From positions 5,828,001 through 5,892,000 of the forward strand of contig NZ_CP113116.1 of the NCBI RefSeq assembly GCF_026625985.1: 64,000 nucleotides of DNA. Reading direction: 5' to 3'. This DNA is from Mycobacterium sp. Aquia_213. GTDB taxonomy: Bacteria > Actinomycetota > Actinomycetes > Mycobacteriales > Mycobacteriaceae. A program made the translations under genes and the position numbers. The notes under the pieces were generated by a model. That model was given only the letters and a program-made list of their open reading frames with translations, searched no databases and was not told the DNA's origin. The stretch's first letter is position 1; every line of letters starts with the position of its first letter. Below, in pieces: positions 8,562 to 16,719 of the stretch.

Positions 8562-9554
8562 ATGGCTGGGCCCGAGGTGAACGCGAATAAGGTGGTGCGG
8601 CCCACCAATGCTGACGTGGCTCGATTGGCCAGCGTATCGACCGCGACGGTTAGCTATGTCTTGAACAATGCCGCGGGCCGCAGAATCTCGGCGCAAACGC
8701 GCGAGGCGGTCCACCGGGCCGCGGAACTGTTGGGCTATCGGCCCAACCTGGCCGCGCGCAACCTCGCCCGGGGCAAGAGCGGTGTGGTTTTGTACGTGGT
8801 GCCGCATGTGGCGGTGGGCGAGATGCCGATGATCGCAGGCAGCCGGATGACCACTGAGCTCGCCCGCCTGGGCCTACTCCAGGTGCAGATCTTCGAGACC
8901 GACGACGATCAACACGTCGTCGATGCGATCGAGAACCTCGACCCGATTGCGGTCACCAGCCTTTTCCCGCTCAGCGCGGCCGCCTCGAACTCGCTGCGGG
9001 CCGCGGGCATACCGAACATCGAGATCGGGACGCTGCCCGCACTCGGAGATCCACACCTCTCCATTGGCGAGCTGCGGGTCGACCATCTCGTCTCGCGTGG
9101 TCACCGGCAGATGGCGTTCGCCTACACCGGAATTCAGCGATGGCGCACCCTAGGTGACTACTGGTTCGAGGGTGTCGTGCGCGCGGCAAAGTTACGCGGG
9201 CTGCCACGGCTGGCCGTCGCCGAGGTGACGGTGGACAACGCCGCGGAGGTGGTAACGGGGTGGGTGCGCGACGGCGTGACGGCCGTGTGTGCACAAAGCG
9301 ACGAAATCGCCTGCCTCGTCTTGCACGGTATTCACGAGGCCGGGCTGCGTTGCCCGCGCGACCTCGCCGTCATGGGCGTCGACGCCAGCCCGATGGGTGT
9401 GGTGAGCAGCCCGCCGCTGACCACCGTGCAATTCGTTTCGCGCGCCGTCGCCGATATCGCGCTCGCCGCTCTGCTCGACCGGTTGGGATACCCCGCCCCG
9501 GCACCGGGTGGGTCGACCGAAATCGCCCATCTGATCGTGCGCGCGTCGACCTAG
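8562..9554 (+). CDS. LacI family transcriptional regulator
   Basis: 330 residues. The N-terminal LacI helix-turn-helix is at about residues 13-60 (NADVARLASVSTATVSYVLN with the hinge helix YRPNLAARNLA). The rest is a periplasmic-binding-protein-like sensor domain (LIVxGVDASPMGVVSSPPLTTV near 260-285). Such proteins repress or activate catabolic genes in response to a small ligand. It is divergent from the six-gene operon 2034-8326 and shares with it a 235-bp region holding two near-identical 11-bp palindromes. The downstream amidohydrolase at 9636 follows on the same strand after 81 bp and may be in its regulon. Confidence 0.9.
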   Translation: MAGPEVNANKVVRPTNADVARLASVSTATVSYVLNNAAGRRISAQTREAVHRAAELLGYRPNLAARNLARGKSGVVLYVVPHVAVGEMPMIAGSRMTTELARLGLLQVQIFETDDDQHVVDAIENLDPIAVTSLFPLSAAASNSLRAAGIPNIEIGTLPALGDPHLSIGELRVDHLVSRGHRQMAFAYTGIQRWRTLGDYWFEGVVRAAKLRGLPRLAVAEVTVDNAAEVVTGWVRDGVTAVCAQSDEIACLVLHGIHEAGLRCPRDLAVMGVDASPMGVVSSPPLTTVQFVSRAVADIALAALLDRLGYPAPAPGGSTEIAHLIVRAST

Positions 9555-9635
9555 GACGACAGCACGTGTCAGCGTGGCCGCAACCGCGCGCTGGCATACT
9601 CCCGTCTGAGCGGACCGCCGGATAGGAGCAACTCG

Positions 9636-10469
9636 ATGGACATCGTCGACGCCCAAGTGCACGCCAACATGCTCGGCACCGAGATCACGCTCGCGATCAT
9701 GGATGCCCTGGGCATTGCGGCCGTGCTGTTCGACGAGTTCGACAGCTTTACCGCAGAGGGGCTGCTGCCCGGCTATCGCATGGCCAACGGCGCCTTTCGC
9801 TGCGTGGGGCCGAATGCCGAGGCGGCGGCGATAAGTCATCCCGACCGATTCGCCTTCTTGATGCGGGTCGATCCGACCGACCCGGGCATCGAATCCTGGG
9901 TCGAGACGCTGACCGCCGCGCCCGGGTTCAAGGCCATGCGCACCACGGTCTTCACCCCGGCCGAGGGTGCGGTGTTCGAGGAGGGCGGGCACGATCGGCT
10001 GTTCAAAACCGCACAGGCCCATGGCTTGCCGGTATTCGTCACCTGCCCCGGACGGGTACCGCACCTGGCGCACTACCTGCGGCGCTTTCCCGAGGTTCAG
10101 TTCGTCATCGATCATTGCGGGGCCGCGTTCGATGCGGCGCCCGGGCAAGCCAGCATCGACGACGCGTTGGCGATGGCGAGCCATGCCAATGTGGCGTACA
10201 AATGGGCGCACGCGGCATCGTTTCTGTCGACCGAGCCCTACCCATTTGGCGACCTCGAACCGAAGCTGCGCCGCGCGGTTGACGCCTTCGGACCGCAGCG
10301 CGTGATGTGGGCAAGCGACTACACGATGACCCGGCACCGCGCCACGTGGGCCGAGACACTGTTCAACATCCGCGACTCCACGTCGCTGTCCGAGGACGAA
10401 AAGGCCTGGGTTCTCGGTGGTACGGCCCGACAGATTCTGAAATGGCCGGCGCCGCAAGCTAGCTCGTAG
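9636..10469 (+). CDS. Amidohydrolase-2 family protein
   Basis: 277 residues, ATG at 9636 preceded by an AGGAG-type ribosome site. TIM-barrel metal hydrolase of the COG3618/COG2159 kind (2-pyrone-4,6-dicarboxylate lactonase-like). The first strand MDIVDAQVHANM has the family D-x-x-H pair, FVIDHCGAAFDAAP near residues 160-175 is the second-metal or His region, and VMWASDYTMTRHR near 223-235 carries the catalytic Asp. Shorter than the amidohydrolase at 6971 and only distantly related to it. Lactone or amide hydrolysis in the same catabolic locus is likely; substrate unknown. It converges on the TetR gene at 10475 with 5 bp between the stops. Confidence 0.85.
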   Translation: MDIVDAQVHANMLGTEITLAIMDALGIAAVLFDEFDSFTAEGLLPGYRMANGAFRCVGPNAEAAAISHPDRFAFLMRVDPTDPGIESWVETLTAAPGFKAMRTTVFTPAEGAVFEEGGHDRLFKTAQAHGLPVFVTCPGRVPHLAHYLRRFPEVQFVIDHCGAAFDAAPGQASIDDALAMASHANVAYKWAHAASFLSTEPYPFGDLEPKLRRAVDAFGPQRVMWASDYTMTRHRATWAETLFNIRDSTSLSEDEKAWVLGGTARQILKWPAPQASS

Positions 10470-10474
10470 TCTCG

Positions 10475-11068
10475 TCAGGCGATCGCGATCGCGGCCAGGC
10501 CATGACGCACCCGGTCGGGCAGTGATCCCCCGTCGCTGAGCCAGTCGTCTAGGGCAATGCGAACCGCCGCCATCGCCAGCGCACCGATCAGTCGGGGCCT
10601 GGGATCTTGCGGTGTCAGCTGGGACAACCGGGGCGCGACGAGTTCGGCGATCGCCGCTTCGTAGCGTACGTAGATGTGTAGGTTCCAAGCCTCCAGCGTC
10701 TCCGAAGATCTTGTCAGCGTGCCTAATTCACGCACCTGGTCCTCGATTTCGGAGAATCCGAGAGCGAGGTCTCCGAAAGCGGCGGCCACGGCATCGACGG
10801 CGCTCAGGTCAGCCGGCTGGGCAGCCAGTGCGCCGGTGATCCGGTTGAGCCAATGGACGTTCATTCCCTCGGCGACGGCATCTTCCTTGGAGTTGAAGTA
10901 GCGAAAGAAGGTCGCCCGGCCGACGCCGGCCGCGTCGGCGATACGGTCCACGGTCGCTCCCGCCAGTCCGACGTCGGCGACCAGTTTCGCCGCGGCCGCC
11001 GCGATGCGCTGCCGCGTCGCCGTGCGCTTTTGTTCCCCGAGGGACATCGACGCAGATGTCACAGACAT
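10475..11068 (-). CDS. TetR family transcriptional regulator
   Basis: 197 residues from ATG 11068; an ATG at 11047 (MSLGEQ) is an alternative. The TetR DNA-binding domain is at about residues 14-60, with recognition helix GVGRATFFRYFNSKEDAV. The rest is the all-helical ligand-binding domain. It is divergent from the acetamidase-like gene at 11323 across about 250 bp, which contains a 13-bp direct repeat with one mismatch (11098-11110 and 11235-11247); the acetamidase gene and the genes after it are the likely targets. No palindrome strong enough to name as its operator was seen. Confidence 0.88.
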   Translation of the reverse strand: MSVTSASMSLGEQKRTATRQRIAAAAAKLVADVGLAGATVDRIADAAGVGRATFFRYFNSKEDAVAEGMNVHWLNRITGALAAQPADLSAVDAVAAAFGDLALGFSEIEDQVRELGTLTRSSETLEAWNLHIYVRYEAAIAELVAPRLSQLTPQDPRPRLIGALAMAAVRIALDDWLSDGGSLPDRVRHGLAAIAIA

Positions 11069-11322
11069 CCACCCACCATATCCCGCGGCAGAGCTGACAT
11101 CACAAACTGCGCCCGGTGCAATCCAAATTGTTGTTACCGAGAATTAATTCGTCCGGAACGTGGAGATATCATTGTCATCGCGCCGGGTAGGGCGAAAGTG
11201 GTTGTGCAACATCATCATCAAGATGAATGGCACTCATCACAAATTGCTATTGGACCCCCATTGTTCGTGGCTGCGAGGATCCCTTGGAAACGTCGACCAA
11301 ATCGAAATCCCCGGAGACACCA

Positions 11323-12666
11323 ATGGATCAGAGTTTAGTGCACAGTGCGCGCGAAACCCTCGTGGAAGGCGTTGGGCGGCGGGACTTCGTCAGGGCCGTC
11401 GCGGCAATCGGTGCCGGTGTCGGGGTCGCCGGCATCGCCGCCGGTTGCACCCGAACTGGTTCTGCCGCTTCAACTTTGGGAGCACCCAGAGTTCTTCAGC
11501 CGGGCGAGGGCAATATCGGGGGGAACCACTACCTGCAGTCCACCCCCGACCAGGTGCTCTGGGGCTATGTCCCGAACGTGCATGCCAAACCGGTGCTGCA
11601 AATGAAGTCGGGCGAAACAATCACCATCGACGCCGTCTCGCACGAGGGCATCCTCGAAGATCAAGGGCGCAATCCCGTCGCGTATTTCGGGTCGAAGGGC
11701 GTCTCCCAATCCGATGTCCTGACCGACGCCATCGCGATCGCGGGGGAATATCGCCGCACCCCACGCGATTTCGACAAGGACGGACCCCACGTTGTCACCG
11801 GGCCGGTCTTCGTCGAGGGTGCGCAGCCCGGAGACGTGCTCAAGATCGAGACGCTGGAGGCGGCGCCGCGCGTGCCCTACGGCGTCGTCTCCAGCCGGCA
11901 CGGCAAGGGCGCATTAGCCAGGACCCCGGACGGGAAGGCACCCGCGGGAATCACCCTCGACGAGGTCATGCCGCCGGTCAGCCAGGACCACCGGCCCAAC
12001 CCCGACCCGACGAAATACGGCGACGCCTTCACGTTCACCGCCATCGAGGACGGCCACGGCGTCATGCGCTTTCACGACAAGTCGGTGCGGTTCCCGCTCA
12101 ACCCGTTCATGGGCATGATGGGGGTCGCCTTCTCCCAGGACTCCGACCTCACCGCGGCGAGCGCCAACTCGATCCCGCCCACCCTGGGCGGCGGCAACAT
12201 CGACATCCGATTGCTGGGCGTGGGTTCCACCTTCTACCTGCCGGTGTTCGCCGAAGGAGCGCTGTTCTACGCCGGCGACCCACACCACGCGATGGGCAGC
12301 GGTGAGGTCGCGCTGACGGCGATGGAAGGCTCGCTGCGCGGAACGTTTCGGCTCACGGTCTGCAAACCGAAAACGGGTGATGCACCGTCGGTGGCCTATC
12401 ACTACCCCTTTGCCGAGACCGCCGATCTCTGGGTACCGATCGGGCTCTCCGATCCCGATGCCAGCGTCAACGGACAGATCAACGACCTCAACGTGGCGAT
12501 GCGCCGGGCGGTCGTCAATGCCCTCGATTTTCTCGAATTCGACAGGGGCATGGATCGCGCGACGGCATACGCCTACCTGTCCGCCGCCGCCGACTTCTCG
12601 GTCTCGCAGGTGGTCGACCGCACGGTCGGCGTGCACGCCCAGATTTCCAAATCGCACTTCAAGTGA
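11323..12666 (+). CDS. Acetamidase/formamidase family protein, exported (Tat, probable lipoprotein)
   Basis: 447 residues from the ATG at 11323, with GGAG 8-11 bp upstream; an upstream in-frame ATG at 11227 adds 32 residues without family similarity and lacks a ribosome site. A twin-arginine signal GRRDFVR (residues 18-24), a hydrophobic run, and a lipobox IAAGC with Cys42 suggest export by Tat and lipid anchoring. The mature part matches the FmdA/AmdA fold (QVLWGYVPNVHAKPVLQMKSG, then the GPVFVEGAQPGDVLKIE motif). Such enzymes release ammonia from short amides. An exported version would act at the cell surface. DUF1214 and sulfotransferase genes follow on the same strand after 58 bp. Confidence 0.85.
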   Translation: MDQSLVHSARETLVEGVGRRDFVRAVAAIGAGVGVAGIAAGCTRTGSAASTLGAPRVLQPGEGNIGGNHYLQSTPDQVLWGYVPNVHAKPVLQMKSGETITIDAVSHEGILEDQGRNPVAYFGSKGVSQSDVLTDAIAIAGEYRRTPRDFDKDGPHVVTGPVFVEGAQPGDVLKIETLEAAPRVPYGVVSSRHGKGALARTPDGKAPAGITLDEVMPPVSQDHRPNPDPTKYGDAFTFTAIEDGHGVMRFHDKSVRFPLNPFMGMMGVAFSQDSDLTAASANSIPPTLGGGNIDIRLLGVGSTFYLPVFAEGALFYAGDPHHAMGSGEVALTAMEGSLRGTFRLTVCKPKTGDAPSVAYHYPFAETADLWVPIGLSDPDASVNGQINDLNVAMRRAVVNALDFLEFDRGMDRATAYAYLSAAADFSVSQVVDRTVGVHAQISKSHFK

Positions 12667-12724
12667 GCCGCCTATTCGTGTGAACCCCTGTTCAGGGCGG
12701 CACTCGCCGTCCTAACATGAGACT

Positions 12725-13825
12725 ATGTCTCACGCTACGGCAATGACGCCGACCGACAGCGCCCCGCAGTCTCGTGCCGCATGGCAGTTCTTCCAGCAGA
12801 TGATCACCGACGTCACCAAGATCGTGACCGAGGACGCCGAATCCGAGCGCGAGCTCCTCGAGGGACTGCGGGTGATCGCCCGGGTCTCGTCGCTGTGCTC
12901 GCAAATGGCCGTCGAGGCCGACACCGCGCGCCCGGCCTTCTTCGATATGTGCTCGGACACCCGGATGATCGGCGGACCCAATCCCGACGGCAACTACTTC
13001 CTGGCGATGATCCGCGGCGACCGGCGCTATCGGATCACCGGCACCCGCGGCACGACCGCCTACCTCGGCTTCCAGATCCTGGCCGGCACCGGCCTGACGC
13101 CGCGGCGCATGTCCAACTACGTCGGCGACACGAACCTGGACCTGACCTCCGGGGAGTTCGCGCTGGTGCTTTCGGCCGACGAGCCGGCCGATCTGGGCGG
13201 CGCGCAGTGGATACAGATCCCCGCAGACGCGTCGTCAGTCGTCGTCCGGGAGTACATCGCTGATCGCGACTCCGAAGAGCCGGCCACCATGCACATCGAG
13301 GCGCTCGACCCCGATCCGGTGACCGCACTGTCCGATGACGAGCTGGCCGAACAGTTCACCGCGATGGCGTGGTCGTTGATGAAGCTCACCACGCTGCACC
13401 GCACCATCAAGCCCGAGCTGCTGCAGCAGCCCAACACGCTGCTGACCGCCGAGGCCGCCGATCTGGGCGCAGCCGACACCACCCCGGACAACCTGTACAT
13501 GATGGGCACCTACCGGCTCGACCCCGGCCAGGCGCTGGTGCTCGACATCGAGCCGCCCGACACCCGGTACTGGAATGTCACGCTGGAAAGCGTCTGGCAC
13601 GAGTGCTACGAGCCACGCCGCCGGCACAGTTCGGTGACCAATCGCGGCGTGCGGCCCGATGCCGACGGACGGGTGCGCATCGCGATCTCCGCGCAGGACT
13701 TCGGATTTGGGCATTGGCTCGACACCGGTGGCAGACATCGCGGCTTTGTGGTGGTGCGCTGGCTGGACAACCCCACCGCGCCGGACGTGAAGGTTTCCGT
13801 GCGCGAGGGCGCGGAGCAGTCATGA
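12725..13825 (+). CDS. DUF1214 domain protein
   Basis: 366 residues, ATG at 12725. No signal peptide. The C-terminal half has the DUF1214 pattern with RYWNVTLESVWHECYEP and FGFGHWLDTGGRHRGFVVVR. The biochemical function of the family is not known. Its stop overlaps the start of the sulfotransferase gene (ATGA), so the two proteins are made together; this makes a shared substrate probable. The N-terminal half (residues 15-110) is helical with FFQQMITDVTKIVTEDAESE. Nothing unusual in composition. Confidence 0.82.
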   Translation: MSHATAMTPTDSAPQSRAAWQFFQQMITDVTKIVTEDAESERELLEGLRVIARVSSLCSQMAVEADTARPAFFDMCSDTRMIGGPNPDGNYFLAMIRGDRRYRITGTRGTTAYLGFQILAGTGLTPRRMSNYVGDTNLDLTSGEFALVLSADEPADLGGAQWIQIPADASSVVVREYIADRDSEEPATMHIEALDPDPVTALSDDELAEQFTAMAWSLMKLTTLHRTIKPELLQQPNTLLTAEAADLGAADTTPDNLYMMGTYRLDPGQALVLDIEPPDTRYWNVTLESVWHECYEPRRRHSSVTNRGVRPDADGRVRIAISAQDFGFGHWLDTGGRHRGFVVVRWLDNPTAPDVKVSVREGAEQS

Positions 13826-14994
13826 CGTTGCAGGAGCGTTTCAGCCCGGACAACCTCATCGCCGCCGCCTGCGAGCAGGTCGGCAGCGACGACTTCGGCG
13901 ACGACGGCTGGCAACCCGGGCTGGAACGTGTCGCCGACGGCCTGGTCAACGACGCGCGGCTATCGGCGATCGGTGTGGAGGTCGCCCACCTCGATCTGAT
14001 GCGGGCCCTGAAGAACCGGCTCGGCGTAATCGCTTGGCGCAAGGAACATCCCGAGATCGCGGACAAGCCGATCACCGCACCGATCTTCATCGTGGGACAA
14101 CCGCGCACCGGGACCACGATCTTGCACGACCTGCTCGCCCAGGACCCCGAGCTGCGTGCGCCGTTGACCTGGGAGGTCGACGAGCCCTGTCCCGTGCCGC
14201 AACCCGCGACCTATCACAGCGATCCGCGAATCGCGCAGGCGCAGGCCAGCATCGACATGTCCGAGCAGATCGTTCCCGGCTTCCTGGCCTTTCACCCGAT
14301 GGGCGCGCTACTTGCGCAGGAGTGTGTTCGCATCACGGGCAGCGAGTTCACCAGCATGATCTACACGGTGCAGTACCGGCTGCCGAGTTACTACCGCTGG
14401 CTGCTCTACGAGGCGGAGCACGCCGGCGCCTACCGCTATCACCGACTCTTCTTGCAGCACTTGCAGTCTGGCGTTCCCGGCCAGTGGCTGCTGAAGTCGC
14501 CGGCACACCTGTGGCAGCTGGACAAGTTGGTCGCCGAATACCCCGATGCGCTGATCGTGCAGACGCACCGCGATCCGCTCAATGTCATCTCGTCGATCGC
14601 CGCGCTGACTCACCACCTGCGGCGGATGGGCAGCGACGAGTCAGACATCGCGGAGTGTGCGGCGCAGTCGTACGAGGAGATCACCGTCGGCCTCGACCGC
14701 GGGATGGCCCTGCGCGACAAGGGTGTTGTCCCCGACGGCCGGGTGATCGACGTCCAGTTTGCGGATTTCGTGAAGGACCCCTGGACGACGATCAAAGACA
14801 TCTATGCCTCGCTCGGCCGCGAGCTGAAACCCGAGGCCGAGCAGAAGATGCGCGACTTCCTGGCCGCCAATCCCGGCGACGGCGGACGCGGGCGCTACAC
14901 CTGGTCGGACACCGGCCTGGACGCCGGCGAGGTCCGTGAGCGGGTGCGTGCCTACCAGGAGCGCTACGACGTGCCGACCGAGGAGCTGCGGTAA
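13822..14994 (+). CDS. Sulfotransferase family protein
   Basis: 390 residues from the ATG at 13822, which overlaps the DUF1214 stop. The longer frame from 13369 is only an alternate-frame extension. The 5'-phosphosulfate loop FIVGQPRTGTTILHD sits at residues 89-103, and the 3'-phosphate region has HRDPLNVISSIAAL near 250-265. These are the PAPS-binding elements of cytosolic-type sulfotransferases, which add sulfate to hydroxyl or amine groups of small molecules or lipids. Length and motifs fit the Stf family common in mycobacteria. It converges on the DUF35 gene at 15079, with a repeated hairpin sequence between them. Confidence 0.9.
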   Translation: MTLQERFSPDNLIAAACEQVGSDDFGDDGWQPGLERVADGLVNDARLSAIGVEVAHLDLMRALKNRLGVIAWRKEHPEIADKPITAPIFIVGQPRTGTTILHDLLAQDPELRAPLTWEVDEPCPVPQPATYHSDPRIAQAQASIDMSEQIVPGFLAFHPMGALLAQECVRITGSEFTSMIYTVQYRLPSYYRWLLYEAEHAGAYRYHRLFLQHLQSGVPGQWLLKSPAHLWQLDKLVAEYPDALIVQTHRDPLNVISSIAALTHHLRRMGSDESDIAECAAQSYEEITVGLDRGMALRDKGVVPDGRVIDVQFADFVKDPWTTIKDIYASLGRELKPEAEQKMRDFLAANPGDGGRGRYTWSDTGLDAGEVRERVRAYQERYDVPTEELR

Positions 14995-15008
14995 CCCAGC
15001 CACAATCG

Positions 15009-15063
15009 CCAATGTGAAACTAACTTCACGCTCACGCTCCAACGTGAAACTAGCTTCACGCTC
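15009..15063. repeat. Tandem imperfect-palindrome repeat between convergent genes, possible bidirectional terminator
   Basis: Two 25-bp copies at 15009-15033 and 15039-15063 differ at two positions. Each contains a hairpin with GTGAA/TTCAC arms (15014-15029 and 15044-15059; the second has a CTAG centre). They lie between the stops of the sulfotransferase (14994) and the DUF35 gene (15079). Confidence 0.7.
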
Positions 15064-15078
15064 GGCGAAAGGAACGCA

Positions 15079-15495
15079 CTACTCCGGGGCCGGCTCGTAG
15101 CGCAGCATGGTGACGTCGTGTTCGGGATAGTCGAAGTACACCGGGCGCACCCGCATGCCGACGCTGAGATCCGCCTCACCGACATTGACCATCTCGGTGG
15201 AAAACCTTGGGCCCTCGTCCCATTCGACGATGGCGAGCAGCTGCGGAACGGCGTCGGCGAAGTGCGGGCTGACGGGCCGGTGCGCCACGGTGAAGGAATA
15301 CAACGTCCCCATCCCGGAAATCTCGCGCCATTCCAGGTCATTGGCCAGCGTGCGCGGCGCGCGTACCCGCGGATAGAACACGTACGCGTCCGACGACGGC
15401 GAATACTGAATGACGATGCGGTGCTGAGCCAGCGCGTCCCAAAACGGTGCGGTGGTAGGCGTTTTGACGGGCATCGGACGATCGAGAGTGGCCAT
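15079..15495 (-). CDS. DUF35 / OB-fold protein without zinc-ribbon cysteines
   Basis: 138 residues, ATG at 15495. It has the same length and fold as the DUF35 protein at 2688 (PFWDALAQHRIVIQ at the start, then GMGTLYSFTVAHRPVSPHF and VGMRVRPVY). The protein has no cysteine at all: the ribbon segment reads YSPSSDAYVFYPRVRAP where the other copy has CDACG...CRQC. The OB-fold is intact. It follows the thiolase-fold gene by 6 bp and should form the second Ltp2-type pair. Loss of the metal site means either a stable metal-free variant or a reduced partner role. Confidence 0.87.
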   Translation of the reverse strand: MATLDRPMPVKTPTTAPFWDALAQHRIVIQYSPSSDAYVFYPRVRAPRTLANDLEWREISGMGTLYSFTVAHRPVSPHFADAVPQLLAIVEWDEGPRFSTEMVNVGEADLSVGMRVRPVYFDYPEHDVTMLRYEPAPE

Positions 15496-15501
15496 GGGTC
15501 C

Positions 15502-16710
15502 TCAGTCTCCCTGCAGGATGAGTGTCGTCTGCTCGGAAAGGATTCCGCCATTGCCGGACACGAAGGCACGGTTGCAGTCGGCGATCTGCGCCGCGCCCGA
15601 GCGGCCCATGATCTGGCGGGTGGCGTCGCAGACATGGTGCATGCCGCCGGCCAATCCCGCCTGGCCGAAACCGAGCTGACCGCCGGCGGTGTTGAGCGGA
15701 AAGTCGCCCCGGAAGGTCAGGTCGTGGTTGGCGACGAACTCCATCCCCGTGCCCTTCTCGCAGAAGCCCGCGTCCTCCAGCGACAGCAGAACAGTGATCG
15801 TGTAGCAGTCGTAGATCGACACCATGTCCATCTGCGCACGGGTCAGATCCGTCATGGCGAACGCGGTGTCGGCGGCCTCCGCGATCGGCGTGTGCAACAG
15901 GTCCGCGGCATAGGTCGGGGTCTTGAACGGCACGTGCTCGCCAAATCCCTTGATCCACACCGGCCGATTGCGCGAGCGCCGGGCGACGTCGGCACTGGCA
16001 ACCACGACGGCCGCACCTCCCACGCAGGGCATCACGATCTCCAGCATGTGCAGCGGGTCGGCGATCACCGGGCTGGCCAGCACGTCCTCGACGGTGAGCG
16101 GCTTGTCCTTCCAGATCGCACCGTCGGTATGGTTGGCGTTCACGCGCGTGTCGACGACGAGCTTGGCCATCGCGCGCTCGTCGTATCCGTAGATCGCCGC
16201 ATACCGCTGGGCCACTTGCCCGTACGGCCCGTTCTGGCCGAGGTTACCGTAGGGGATCTCGAATTCAGCTTGCGGAGAACCGTATTGGTTGCTGGACGAA
16301 CCGAAATACAATGCGTCACCGTAGGCCTTGGGCTTCTTGCTGGACATCGGCGTGATGTAGCGAGCGGGCAACGCGCACAGCACGGCGTCGCAGATGCCGA
16401 GTTCGACAGCCGCGGCCGCCCGCCACACCATGGCCGCGGCGCTGGCTCCCCCGAGATCCACATGCTCGGCGAATCTCGCGCCCACACCAAGGTATTCGGC
16501 AATCGTGGATGGCACGAAGATCTCCGACTCGGACAGGTGTGAGGCCACGATGCCGTTAACGACTTCGAAGGGCAGCCCCGCATCGTCCAGCGCGGCGGCG
16601 CCGAGTTCCGCCCATTGCTCGAGAGCGAACGGCGCGGGCGAGGCCTTGGTCATGCGTTCCGGGGCCAGTTCGACATACCCGACTATCGCGGCTTCTCCAC
16701 GTAATCCCAT
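15502..16710 (-). CDS. Thiolase-fold lipid-transfer protein (Ltp2/SCP-x type)
   Basis: 402 residues, ATG at 16710, 9 bp after the stop of the acyl-CoA dehydrogenase gene. Thiolase fold with GGQLGFGQAGLAGGMHHVCDA near residues 340-360 and a C-terminal VSGNGGILSEQTTLIL strand. As in the protein at 3101, the nucleophile position has no Cys (DLGGASAAAMVWRAAAAVE). Together with the DUF35 partner downstream it probably performs a retro-aldol or related C-C cleavage on a CoA thioester. It acts after the double dehydrogenase encoded just upstream, consistent with a beta-oxidation-like cycle that ends in aldol cleavage (inference). Confidence 0.85.
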   Translation of the reverse strand: MGLRGEAAIVGYVELAPERMTKASPAPFALEQWAELGAAALDDAGLPFEVVNGIVASHLSESEIFVPSTIAEYLGVGARFAEHVDLGGASAAAMVWRAAAAVELGICDAVLCALPARYITPMSSKKPKAYGDALYFGSSSNQYGSPQAEFEIPYGNLGQNGPYGQVAQRYAAIYGYDERAMAKLVVDTRVNANHTDGAIWKDKPLTVEDVLASPVIADPLHMLEIVMPCVGGAAVVVASADVARRSRNRPVWIKGFGEHVPFKTPTYAADLLHTPIAEAADTAFAMTDLTRAQMDMVSIYDCYTITVLLSLEDAGFCEKGTGMEFVANHDLTFRGDFPLNTAGGQLGFGQAGLAGGMHHVCDATRQIMGRSGAAQIADCNRAFVSGNGGILSEQTTLILQGD

Positions 16711-16719
16711 GCTGTGTCC

